A stretch of 64,000 nt of DNA from an uncultured Lachnospira sp. (GTDB taxonomy: Bacteria > Bacillota > Clostridia > Lachnospirales > Lachnospiraceae): positions 21,461 through 85,460 of the forward strand of contig CALWKC010000008.1 of NCBI GenBank assembly GCA_944381165.1, given 5' to 3'. Numbering within the stretch: position 1 is the stretch's first letter; every line of letters starts with the position of its first letter. This document shows, piece by piece, positions 26,792 through 36,000 of this stretch. Below the pieces are notes generated by a model. That model worked only from the letters and a program-made list of their open reading frames with translations, was not told the DNA's origin and searched no databases. The translations under genes were made by a program, and so were the position numbers.

Positions 26792-26935
26792 CCGTCACAC
26801 AAAAAGAGTTCGCTTGCGAACGAGTAGTTGAGGACATAACGGTGCGCGGCATTAATACCGTCACACAAAAAGAGTTCGCTTGCGAACTCTTTCGCGAGGC
26901 GCGGATTCGTAAGAATAATTACCTTTCCGCGTCTC
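26792..26935 (+). repeat. Interspersed palindromic repeat, copy 2, with an internal 30-nt direct repeat
   Basis: A 30-nt segment beginning CCGTCACACAAAAAGAG occurs exactly at 26792-26821 and 26858-26887. The second one completes the palindrome GAGTTCGC-TT-GCGAACTC (26872-26889). It is followed by a second hairpin, GAGGCGCGGA (26896-26905) with TCCGCGTCTC (26926-26935). The whole is the fullest copy of a family also found at 3121-3172 and 56182-56245. No coding function; the apparent frame through it only translates the repeats. Confidence 0.8.
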
Positions 26936-26951
26936 TGCGATCCTGCGGAGC

Positions 26952-27000
26952 ATTTTTGTTCTATAGGAAAGTTCAAAGAACTTTCCTATAGAACAAAAAT
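26952..27000. repeat. Perfect 23-bp inverted repeat with 3-nt loop
   Basis: Arms 26952-26974 and 26978-27000 are exact reverse complements (ATTTTTGTTCTATAGGAAAG then TTC) around AAA. Each side ends in five T or A, so it would terminate transcription in either direction. It may equally be a short palindromic mobile repeat. It partly overlaps the terminator of the cohesin-like gene. Confidence 0.8.
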
Positions 27001-27036
27001 ACAGCCAAAGGCATTAAAAACACCCCGGCTGTATTT
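26990..27036 (-). terminator. Terminator of the cohesin-like gene
   Basis: AAATACAGCC (27006-26997 read on minus as GGCTGTATTT) pairs with 27027-27036 across a 20-nt loop, followed on the minus strand by TTTGTTC. It lies about 40 bp past the stop codon at 27078. Confidence 0.65.
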
Positions 27037-27077
27037 CTTATTATTTACCCATGCGGCAAATCAAACTTATATGCCAA

Positions 27078-28736
27078 TTAACGGGTATTATTATCTTTGT
27101 CTTCTGACAGTTCCGATATGTCAAGAAGCTCTACGGAGTCATCGGACGTTTCCGGAGATGAAGCTTCATTTTCAATCTCTGTATTTTCATATTCATCGTT
27201 TTCTCCGTCCGCGAAATCCTCGTCATAATAATTTTCATCTTCAAGAGAATCCTCGTCGTCTTCAAATATATCTTCATCGTCGTCAAAGCTTCCGCCCACT
27301 AGCTCTCTTGCAATTTTTCCGTTCTTTGAAGCCTTAGCCGCGCATACACACGCTGTTATTATTGAAATTACCGCTACGGCGGCCGACGCAAGGCTTATAA
27401 TTTTCCAGAACATGCTTCCCGAAAAGAAACCGGAATTATCTGCGTCAGCCGATACGCCCTGTGCTTCGCTCTGTGATTTTATCGTATCAGGAAAGGCAAA
27501 AAAGCGCTGTATTGTATTATATTTATAGTCATAGCTGTACCAGCCTGATATTCCGTCACTGTTTATGCCGTAAAAAACGCAGTACTCATCGCTGCTTCCC
27601 TTAAGCACACTGACATTAACGCCGTTTATCTGCGCTTCCTCAATTCTGTAGCCTGACGGAAGCTCCATTGACGAGGTGATAGGAAGAATAATATAGCTTA
27701 TTTGCGGCTGCTGTATTTCATTATATCTGACAAATGTCTCTGAAACGCTGTCATACACATAAAAACCTGATTGTTCCGACGATATAACGGCATCAAGATA
27801 CATAATAACAACTTTTCCGGAATAACCGACTCCCGCCTTAACAGACTGTCCGTTATACTCATACTCGGCCTCAGAAAAGCCCGACGGAAGCGGATGCATT
27901 GTAAAATCGTCAGATATTATAAAGTCAGTTCCGTTCACACTGACCATTACAAGCTGTCCGCCGTCATCTGTACTTTCTTCCGGAGCCTGACTCTCCCCCT
28001 CCTGCTGTGTTTCATTTTCGCCTGCCGCCCTTGTTACCCGGAGTGTATATGTCCGCTGTTCGCCGTTTTCAGCAGTTACGGTCACATATATATAGTTAGT
28101 TCCCACGCTTAAATACGTTCCCGAAACTGATACCGACGCATTATCATCATTTGCATATGCGCTCACGGTAAGTCGCTCACAGCTGTTTTCAACCGATACC
28201 GAATACGAAGTTTTATCAGACGAAAATGAAGGGTACAGGCTCCCAGGGCTAACCTGAAGTGAAGAGAGCGAATTGTCATTGGATGCCGCCTCAGGGTTAT
28301 AACCTGAAACTGTAAGAGAAAACGGCATAACCTGCATCGGAAATGGTCCGGGGCGCGGGCTGCTATCATGTACCTGTGAGCCTGAAGATACTTTTATTGT
28401 AGATGATCCTGCTTTCAAGATTTTAAACCTAATTTTTACCGAAGTAACACCATCTCTGAAAACAATCCATTTTAAAGTTTCTGCATCTTCTCTTTCACCG
28501 GGACTAATACTAATATACTCAAGCATTTGCGGTTCATAAACTATAAGTATCTCACCTGCTGAAATCGTTTGATTAGCTCTATATGTTATTGTCACTTCGA
28601 CTTCTTCACCCACATTTCCAGAAACAGAATCACCGTAAAACTCTACTTTACCTTCAGCAAAAGCAACATTGCTTTCTTTAAAAAATACTACTAAAAATAA
28701 CAGTAAAAATATAATAAAAAATTTCGTTTTTTTCAT
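27078..28736 (-). CDS. Membrane-anchored protein with cohesin-like and cadherin-like beta-sandwich domains
   Basis: Protein of about 552 residues. A signal peptide (1-27) is followed by a cohesin-like domain (about 29-145: SGNVGEEVEVTITYRAN, then ILIVYEPQMLEYISIS). A cadherin-like beta-sandwich lies at about 155-240 (SLSSLQVSPGSLYPSFSSDK). The middle part is unassigned. One transmembrane helix (about 442-467) precedes an 85-residue, strongly acidic C-terminal tail expected in the cytoplasm. I preferred the ATG at 28736, with GGAG 6 nt upstream, over the one at 28748. It follows the dockerin-bearing glucosaminidase gene by about 60 nt, so the two may bind each other at the cell surface; that is inference. 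Confidence 0.75.
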   Translation of the reverse strand: MKKTKFFIIFLLLFLVVFFKESNVAFAEGKVEFYGDSVSGNVGEEVEVTITYRANQTISAGEILIVYEPQMLEYISISPGEREDAETLKWIVFRDGVTSVKIRFKILKAGSSTIKVSSGSQVHDSSPRPGPFPMQVMPFSLTVSGYNPEAASNDNSLSSLQVSPGSLYPSFSSDKTSYSVSVENSCERLTVSAYANDDNASVSVSGTYLSVGTNYIYVTVTAENGEQRTYTLRVTRAAGENETQQEGESQAPEESTDDGGQLVMVSVNGTDFIISDDFTMHPLPSGFSEAEYEYNGQSVKAGVGYSGKVVIMYLDAVISSEQSGFYVYDSVSETFVRYNEIQQPQISYIILPITSSMELPSGYRIEEAQINGVNVSVLKGSSDEYCVFYGINSDGISGWYSYDYKYNTIQRFFAFPDTIKSQSEAQGVSADADNSGFFSGSMFWKIISLASAAVAVISIITACVCAAKASKNGKIARELVGGSFDDDEDIFEDDEDSLEDENYYDEDFADGENDEYENTEIENEASSPETSDDSVELLDISELSEDKDNNTR

Positions 28737-28796
28737 TCTATTCTCCATTCACCAATATATATTTACATTTACCGCAAACATATATTTTATGAGTAA

Positions 28797-30923
28797 CTAT
28801 TTCTGACTAATATTCTCTACTCTATATAGATGATTTATTAAAACCGCAAGGTCTATTATTTTTATATTGCCATCGTGATTTACATCACCAGCCTCATAAT
28901 ATACATTTTCCAATCTTTCAATATTATACAAATAATTAACCATTATGGCCGCATCTCTAATATCAATATCACCGTTCCCGTCTATATCCCCGTACACAAC
29001 AAACGTATATCCAGCAATTTCCTTTCCTGTGGAATCGGTTATAACAAGACGGTCACCTGTGGCAATTATATCTCCGTCGTTCTTTCTCCCGCCGTTTTTA
29101 TCATAAACTGCGCTTGAGGCTCCGCCTGAAGTATTGATTGAACTTAAAACCGTTGATATATTGTCTCCGACTGTTATGCCTGAAATAAACCCGCGCTCTT
29201 TATCAAGCCTGTAGCCTGTACTGAACGAAGGAGTTTCAGGATTCTCCGGTGTCTCAGGGTTTTCCGGGTCTTCCGGATTGTCAGGCTCCGATGGAAGCTC
29301 AGCTTCCTTTCTCACAACATTTATATAATACTTTCTCTGTGAACCATTCTGAGCCGTCACAGTAATTTCAATATTATTGTCTCCCGTCTCAAGACTGTGT
29401 ATACCTGTTCCTTGAATATTTGCAGAATCCGATATTGCTGAAGCATTTATCGTTACACTGTCAACACTGTATTCAACAATAAGGCCGTACTCTGTTGTGT
29501 AACTGCCGAATGTAGGTGTAAGCTTAAAATTATCCACGCTTAAATCCGATAAAAGATTGTTCGGGTCACCGTCTCCGTCAGGCAACGGACACACCTCATC
29601 AGGCATATTGTCGTATACAGGTATAGTAAACACAAGCCCTGTATCCTGTTTTGACCGAGCAGAATACGCATTAGATGCTTTTGATGCCTCGCTTCTTGGA
29701 GCAAGGACATTTGTCATATACTGATGCCAGTAAGGCGAATCAGAAACAACGTCAAACTTCTCATAATAAATCGTATTCTGTCCGCGGTCGATATAACCGC
29801 TGCCGATTAACCCTGCACCGCCGATGATAGACTTCATGCGCGTATTCCACGGGCGAAGCGTAGACGCGTCTTCTCTGCTCGCGTAAATCATTCCGTTCGT
29901 AACAGCACTGTTGCCTCCGCCAAGCGCCGCGCCCTGATTGTAATAATTATAAAATCCGTTGTAGCCCGGCACTGTTCCGGAAATACTTCCGCCGTATCCC
30001 GAAGAGCCCTGCTCCTGTATGATTCTTGTCGCAAGATGATACGGGCTTACGCCTGATTCTCTTCCAGCCAGCATCAGCGCTGATGAATATGTATAGTTTT
30101 GTCCGTTGTAGGATAAATCATGGTCTGAATTCTCCATGAATGTTCCGGCAATGATCTGGTCAAGTCCATCTTCCGTCTGAAGAGCTGCGTTATAAGCAAG
30201 ACTCTCAAACATAAATACATAGGGCTCTGTAAGGAAATTTCTCGGGTCAAGAGCATACTCCAGCAGTTCCTTAGACGCCTGCACCCAGCCGCCGCTGTCT
30301 AGCTCTGCCCAGCTCCCCGTATTCCAGTCGTAACAGCCCGGATCAATGGACTTCCATGAGCTTTTCGCACTTCCGTAGATAAGACTGCGCCCTAATACAT
30401 TCTGATTTTCAACGACCTCATTCCAGTCCTTATTTACATAGTCAGCCACAAAAACCCACTTAGGGTACTGTGCGTGGAGCTGCCTTAAAGCGTCCTTATA
30501 CGAATCAGGAAAGCCCTGCTCGTCAAGATACGCCTCAAAATCAGAATCCTCTGAATATGAAACATCCTTCGTTGTAAACTCACCGCTTATATACCCATAT
30601 GTATATGAGCCGTTAAGATAAAAACCTATTCTGTACCAATAATATGTATCACTTGTATACACAGTATCATATATATCAAAAGTAAACGAATCATCTACAA
30701 CTGTTATAATATTATCGCTTGTTGACGTGTCGGGCTCCGTTCGCACACGCAGTCCGCTCACCCCGGCATTGACATGCCCTGTCGCCACCGCATTCTCCGC
30801 CTTTACGGAAACAGGCGCAAGATAAGAGCCTATTCCGGCTGCAGTAAATCCAATCATTATTAAAAGCAAAAAGGCTGCTGTTATTCTTTTGAATGATAAA
30901 ATATTTGTCTTACTTTTGTTCAT
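28797..30923 (-). CDS. Secreted SH3b - glucosaminidase - cadherin-like - dockerin protein
   Basis: Secreted protein of 708 residues. After a signal peptide (about 1-42) come a bacterial SH3 domain (46-120, GLRVRTEP), an endo-beta-N-acetylglucosaminidase-like region (about 125-400, with ALMLAGRESGVSPYHLATRI and IQEQGSSGYGG), and a cadherin-like sandwich (about 455-545). A Pro/Glu linker leads to a C-terminal dockerin (644-705). The dockerin has both Ca2+ loops, DIDGNGDIDIRDAAIMVNYL and DVNHDGNIKIIDLAVLINHL. Such enzymes cut peptidoglycan glycan strands. The dockerin on a wall hydrolase, next to a cohesin-like surface protein, is unusual. The stop of prfC is 9 nt upstream. Confidence 0.86.
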   Translation of the reverse strand: MNKSKTNILSFKRITAAFLLLIMIGFTAAGIGSYLAPVSVKAENAVATGHVNAGVSGLRVRTEPDTSTSDNIITVVDDSFTFDIYDTVYTSDTYYWYRIGFYLNGSYTYGYISGEFTTKDVSYSEDSDFEAYLDEQGFPDSYKDALRQLHAQYPKWVFVADYVNKDWNEVVENQNVLGRSLIYGSAKSSWKSIDPGCYDWNTGSWAELDSGGWVQASKELLEYALDPRNFLTEPYVFMFESLAYNAALQTEDGLDQIIAGTFMENSDHDLSYNGQNYTYSSALMLAGRESGVSPYHLATRIIQEQGSSGYGGSISGTVPGYNGFYNYYNQGAALGGGNSAVTNGMIYASREDASTLRPWNTRMKSIIGGAGLIGSGYIDRGQNTIYYEKFDVVSDSPYWHQYMTNVLAPRSEASKASNAYSARSKQDTGLVFTIPVYDNMPDEVCPLPDGDGDPNNLLSDLSVDNFKLTPTFGSYTTEYGLIVEYSVDSVTINASAISDSANIQGTGIHSLETGDNNIEITVTAQNGSQRKYYINVVRKEAELPSEPDNPEDPENPETPENPETPSFSTGYRLDKERGFISGITVGDNISTVLSSINTSGGASSAVYDKNGGRKNDGDIIATGDRLVITDSTGKEIAGYTFVVYGDIDGNGDIDIRDAAIMVNYLYNIERLENVYYEAGDVNHDGNIKIIDLAVLINHLYRVENISQK

Positions 30924-30932
30924 TAAATCACC

Positions 30933-32528
30933 CTAACTGTTCTTTCCAAATTCTGAGAGCTTAAGACCCTCATTTCTCTCCAACACCATATTAACACTCC
31001 AGCTGTTTATAAACAGCAGCAGTGGATTATCCTTTAAGTCTTTTATTTTCTTCATATCTGATGTACCGACAATTCTGTTTATATCAATTTCCGAAGGATT
31101 TTCTATCCAGCGGATATGTTCATAGGCAAGCGGTTCCAGCTTAATCTCAACATTGTACTCATTCTTAAGGCGGTACTCTAAGACCTCAAACTGCAGAACT
31201 CCGACAACCCCCACAATTATCTCTTCCATTCCCGTGTTAAATTCCTGAAAAATCTGAATTGCACCCTCCTGCGCAATCTGGCTTATCCCCTTTACAAACT
31301 GCTTTCGCTTCATTGTGTCTATCTGGCGCACTCTCGCAAAATGCTCAGGTGCGAATGTAGGTATTCCCTCAAATGCAAACTTCTCATTTGAAACACATAT
31401 GGTATCTCCGATAGAAAAAATACCAGGATCAAACACACCGATAATATCTCCCGCATATGCTTCCTCAACTATATGACGCTCCTGAGCCATCATCTGCTGA
31501 GGCTGAGACAGCCTTATTTTCTTTCCGCCCTGAACATGGTTTGCCTCCATGCCGGCAGTAAACTTTCCGGAACATATTCTCATAAAGGCAATCCTGTCTC
31601 TGTGAGCCTTATTCATATTTGCCTGAATTTTAAATACAAATGCCGAAAAGTCCTCCTTTACAGGGTCTATAACTCCCATTGACGAATTTCTCGGAAGAGG
31701 CGGAGTTGTCATTTTCAGGAAATGAGAAAGAAACGTCTCAACACCGAAGTTTGTCAGAGCCGAACCGAAAAATACCGGCGTCAAATCTCCTGCCTGTACT
31801 TTCTCCAAATCAAATTCAGCGCTGGCGCCGTCAAGCAGCTCCACATCCTCGTTTAATTTATCGAAAAAGCCCTGACCTATCTCGTTCATCAGCGAGCTGT
31901 CATCTATGCTTATATTTTTGGTATCAACCTCCTTCTGACCGTTCATCGCAGCCTTAAAGAGAGACACCTCCCTCTCGTTTCTGTCATACACGCCCTTAAA
32001 TTCTTTTCCGCAGCCTATCGGCCAGTTTACGGGGCAGGTACTTATGCCGAGAACACTTTCTATTTCATCAAGAAGCTCAAACGGATCGTTTGCCTCTCTG
32101 TCCATTTTATTGATAAATGTAAAAATAGGAATATGGCGCATAACGCATACCTTGAAAAGCTTGATTGTCTGCTTCTCGACACCCTTTGACGCATCTATAA
32201 CCATAACGGCGGAATCCGCCGCCATGAGCGTCCTGTATGTATCCTCCGAAAAATCCTCATGTCCCGGAGTATCAAGAATATTTATACAATATCCGCCATA
32301 GTTAAACTGGAGAACGGAGGAAGTGACTGAAATTCCTCTTTCCTTTTCTATCTCCATCCAGTCTGATACCGCGTGTTTGGCGGTTTTTTTACCCTTTACA
32401 GACCCCGCGAGATTAATCGCGCCGCCGTACAGCAGAAACTTCTCGGTAAGAGTTGTCTTTCCTGCGTCAGGGTGAGAGATAATAGCAAATGTTCGTCTTT
32501 TTTCTATTTCACTTTTTATATCAGGCAT
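30933..32528 (-). CDS. prfC: Peptide chain release factor 3
   Basis: Translational GTPase of 531 residues that recycles RF1/RF2 from the ribosome after peptide release. G1 is SHPDAGKTT near residue 20, G2/G3 regions GISVTSS and DTPGHEDFSEDTYR, and G4 NKMD. Length and start IEKRRTFAIISHPDAGKT match RF3. It is the first of a three-gene run with the glucosaminidase and cohesin-like genes, an odd functional mix that may just reflect read-through. Confidence 0.96.
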   Translation of the reverse strand: MPDIKSEIEKRRTFAIISHPDAGKTTLTEKFLLYGGAINLAGSVKGKKTAKHAVSDWMEIEKERGISVTSSVLQFNYGGYCINILDTPGHEDFSEDTYRTLMAADSAVMVIDASKGVEKQTIKLFKVCVMRHIPIFTFINKMDREANDPFELLDEIESVLGISTCPVNWPIGCGKEFKGVYDRNEREVSLFKAAMNGQKEVDTKNISIDDSSLMNEIGQGFFDKLNEDVELLDGASAEFDLEKVQAGDLTPVFFGSALTNFGVETFLSHFLKMTTPPLPRNSSMGVIDPVKEDFSAFVFKIQANMNKAHRDRIAFMRICSGKFTAGMEANHVQGGKKIRLSQPQQMMAQERHIVEEAYAGDIIGVFDPGIFSIGDTICVSNEKFAFEGIPTFAPEHFARVRQIDTMKRKQFVKGISQIAQEGAIQIFQEFNTGMEEIIVGVVGVLQFEVLEYRLKNEYNVEIKLEPLAYEHIRWIENPSEIDINRIVGTSDMKKIKDLKDNPLLLFINSWSVNMVLERNEGLKLSEFGKNS

Positions 32529-32613
32529 CTTTCCCTTTTCCTCACTATCAGCTGCAAAATAATTCTATAAAAGCCCATGATGCCGCTGCACCACAGGCTC
32601 CCATATTCCCTGT

Positions 32614-32871
32614 CTACTGTCTGTTCAGGGCAAATTTATATGAAACCTCTGACTTGTCATCAATCTTTCTGAATACATTGACAACCGTATTCATAACCTC
32701 AGGAAAATCATCCTCCTCGGCCTCTATGCTCACTATTTGACCATCGTCCTTAATTTCAACCGACTTTGCGGCTGTCTCTTCCAGAATTGTCTTTTTTGTC
32801 TCCTCAATCCTCTGCTCATCTGTAAGCATTTTGCTCTTGCTCTTATACTTAACACTATAAGTTCTAACCAT
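32614..32871 (-). CDS. Small conserved-looking protein of unknown function
   Basis: 85 residues, charged, no signal peptide or membrane segment. A basic start (VRTYSVKYKSKSKMLTDEQR) is followed by a Glu-rich helix and an ending with beta-strand character. GGAGG lies 9 nt before the ATG, which supports a real gene. It lies between prfC and addA on the same strand. I do not recognise the family. Confidence 0.62.
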   Translation of the reverse strand: MVRTYSVKYKSKSKMLTDEQRIEETKKTILEETAAKSVEIKDDGQIVSIEAEEDDFPEVMNTVVNVFRKIDDKSEVSYKFALNRQ

Positions 32872-33046
32872 GATATTAATTCCTCCGTATCAATATTTTA
32901 TAAATTATATTCCCGTTGCCCCCGGCGTGGTATTTAATTTAATCACACACGAATACAAAGTGTATTATAGCGTAATATCGGCGCTGCGGCAACCGTTATT
33001 TGATTTTATGCATGGCAAATATTACAATATTTAAACTTTTTGTATT

Positions 33047-36000
33047 TTATTCACCGCTCAGGTAAATATCTTTTCCGAGTGTAAATGAATATATAACCTT
33101 TTCTTTTACCGCCAATCCCGTCAACTGGCTGAGAGCCTGCGCATAGTAATCAAGCTGCACGGCGTACCGCTTTTTAAGCTCCTCCTCCCCCGCTTTTCCT
33201 TTTGCAACCCTGTCCGTCTTATAATCGACTATCGACACGGCGCCGTCCTCCACCAGATATAGGTCAATTACACCCTGAATCAGCTGCCCCTCTGTATTTT
33301 TATCAGGCTGCTCCTGTATATAGACAAACGGCTGCTCTCTCCAAAGCGTTTTATTTTCCGAGGCTTTTCTGACACGCCTGCCTATACCTGACATGCAAAA
33401 CGCTGCAATATCCGAAGCCCTTACGCATTCCGCCTGCTTAGCGCTTATTTTCTCGGCTCTCAGCATTTCCTTCAGCTGCCCCGAAATTTCCGCAGTCATT
33501 TTATCCCGATTGTCATACGCTTCATTTGACAGCTCACTGAAGACAAGACACTCCATAACACGGTGATAAGCCGTTCCCCTCTCGTTTCCGAAAAGTTTTG
33601 TCTCCTCACACTTTATAAATTTTGGAATTATCTCTTCTTCCTCCGGCTCGTCAGAAAACACTATCTCATTATCGCGCATAAGTTTTTCATCCATATCGGC
33701 ATCGTGCTGCATCTGCTTTAACTCAGACACGGTAACTTTAGCTTTTCTCTCGGCTTCGGTCTCATAAGGATATTCCGGCAGAACAGGCTGCTCCTCGGTC
33801 TTTTGCTGCCCGCTTTCTGAAGGCTGTATATTCTGACACATCTGTTCAGCTTCCGGCTCAAACACTTCTCCGTCCTCGTCAGCTTCCGGACTCTCTTTAC
33901 TGCTTTCATACGGCACTGGTCTTCCTGCATTGACACAGAAGCAGCCCTTATTTTCATTAACAGGAAGGAGCGCCGCAGGCATTATCATATCAAAAAATGT
34001 AGTGCATGACGCCGCGTCCGCATAGCTGTACCTGCCTTTCTCACTCAGCGCCTCCGCCTTTTTTTTCCATTCCTCAAATGCTTTCTCCTCATCCGGAACA
34101 GTACCTGTTATGATAAGCTTCTCCCTGGCTCTTGTCATCGCCACATACAAAATGCGCATTTCCTCACTGACATTGTCGCGTATAATTTTTCGGCTTATTG
34201 CGCTTTTAATTAATGTAGAGTTTTTGGTCCTCTCTGAAAGCCTTATAACATTTGCGCCTATTCCAAGCTGCTGGTCAATTACGACTTCTCCCGAAGCGTC
34301 CTTCTGATTTATTTTTTTCCCCATGCCCGCAAGGATAACTACCGGAAATTCAAGACCTTTACTTTTGTGTATACTCATTACGCGCACAAGGTTATCGTTC
34401 TCACCCAGAAGAGAAGCCTCGCCGATTTCCACATCAAATTTTTTCAGTTTTTCAATGTATCTTAAAAAATTAAAAAGTCCCTTGTAACTTGTCCTCTCAT
34501 ACGCGCGCGCCTTTTCAAGCAGCATGTCAAGATTTGCCTGACGGCGCTCTCCTGCCGGCATAGTACCTGCATAATCATAATACCCCGTATCGTACAATAC
34601 CTCCCACAGCAGGTCATAGACTGACATTATCTCGCTTTTCATCCTGTATTTGACAAGCAGCTCCAAAAACTCAGACGCTTTCCGTATGACTTCGTCCTCA
34701 GCCTTATCTTCAGGAGCCCGCGCGGGCGATGTAACACCGTCCATATCTTTGTTTTGAAGTTTTGCCCCCTTAAATTCTCCCGCAAGCTGCCTGAGCTGAG
34801 TATATATCTTTTCTTTTTTATTTCCGGCTCTTAAAAGCGCAAGCTCCCTTGTGTCAAAGCGTCCGAAATAAGATAAAAGCACGGCTGACATAGGTATGTC
34901 CTGAAGCGGATTATCTATAATTGTCAAAAAGCTTATTACAAGCTGTATCTCCCGCACGTTAAAATATCCCTCTGATGTATCGGAAAAAGCCGGTATGCCT
35001 CTGCGCATCAATATATTTACAAACGAATCCGCCCAGCCGGAAACCGTCCTTGTAAGCACGACTATATCGCTGTATCTTATTCTCCTGTAATTTCCCGGCT
35101 CATTTTTATCGTATACTACGTGCACCTGTCCGCCGCGCTCACCGACAAGAGAGCATATAATATCCGCTACCGCCTCGGCTTCCGTCTCGTGGCTTTCAGC
35201 GTCAAGCTTCTCATCATTTGCAAAGGCATAAATCTGCGTTGCCTTATCCTCGCCAAAATCAACCGTTTTATATATATTTTCACCCGCAATCAGCTCACCC
35301 GGGCTTTCAGGATAGCAAAGCCCCGCGTTAAGTCTCGACTCGTCATCATATGAAATGCCGCAGTACGCTTCATTCATAAGGCGCTTAAAGACGTCGTTTG
35401 CACACTCAAGAACATTTTCACGGCTTCTGAAATTTGTCCGCAGCTCAATCTTAACCGGGTCATGGCTGACGCAAGAGCTCCCCGAAAAAACACCCCCGGT
35501 ATCCTGACCGTCACCAATAAGCCCATCCGGCGTATTCCCGCCGTCTGCATTTTTATCGTAAACGGCATATGAATTATATTTCTCGATAAACAGCTCCGGG
35601 CAGGCCATACGAAACTTATATATGCTTTGCTTTACGTCGCCTACCATGTAAATATTGCTTCCGTTTCTTGAAACCGCAGTGAGTATTACCTCCTGCAAAA
35701 GATTGCTGTCCTGATACTCGTCAATTAAAATCTCTTCATAAAACTGCGATAAAATCTCTGCCGCCTCAGTGTAACGGCTCTCCCTGTTCTCTCTTTTAAC
35801 CAGCACATTTAAAGCCATATGCTCCATATCATTAAAATCAATTATATTTCTTGAACGCTTCTGAGCCTGCATGCGCTCCGAAAATTCCTGCGCAAGCCTC
35901 GTCATAAGCTTAACAGAGGGCGCATTATATACAATATCGCCCAGCAGCTTTTTCATGTCGCCTGCAATCAGCCTGCCCCTGACATTTTTTGTGATAAAAT

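Noticed and set aside
26782-26976. 64-residue minus-strand frame
   Set aside because: It only translates the duplicated palindromic repeat (FASELFLCDG twice) and has no independent support.
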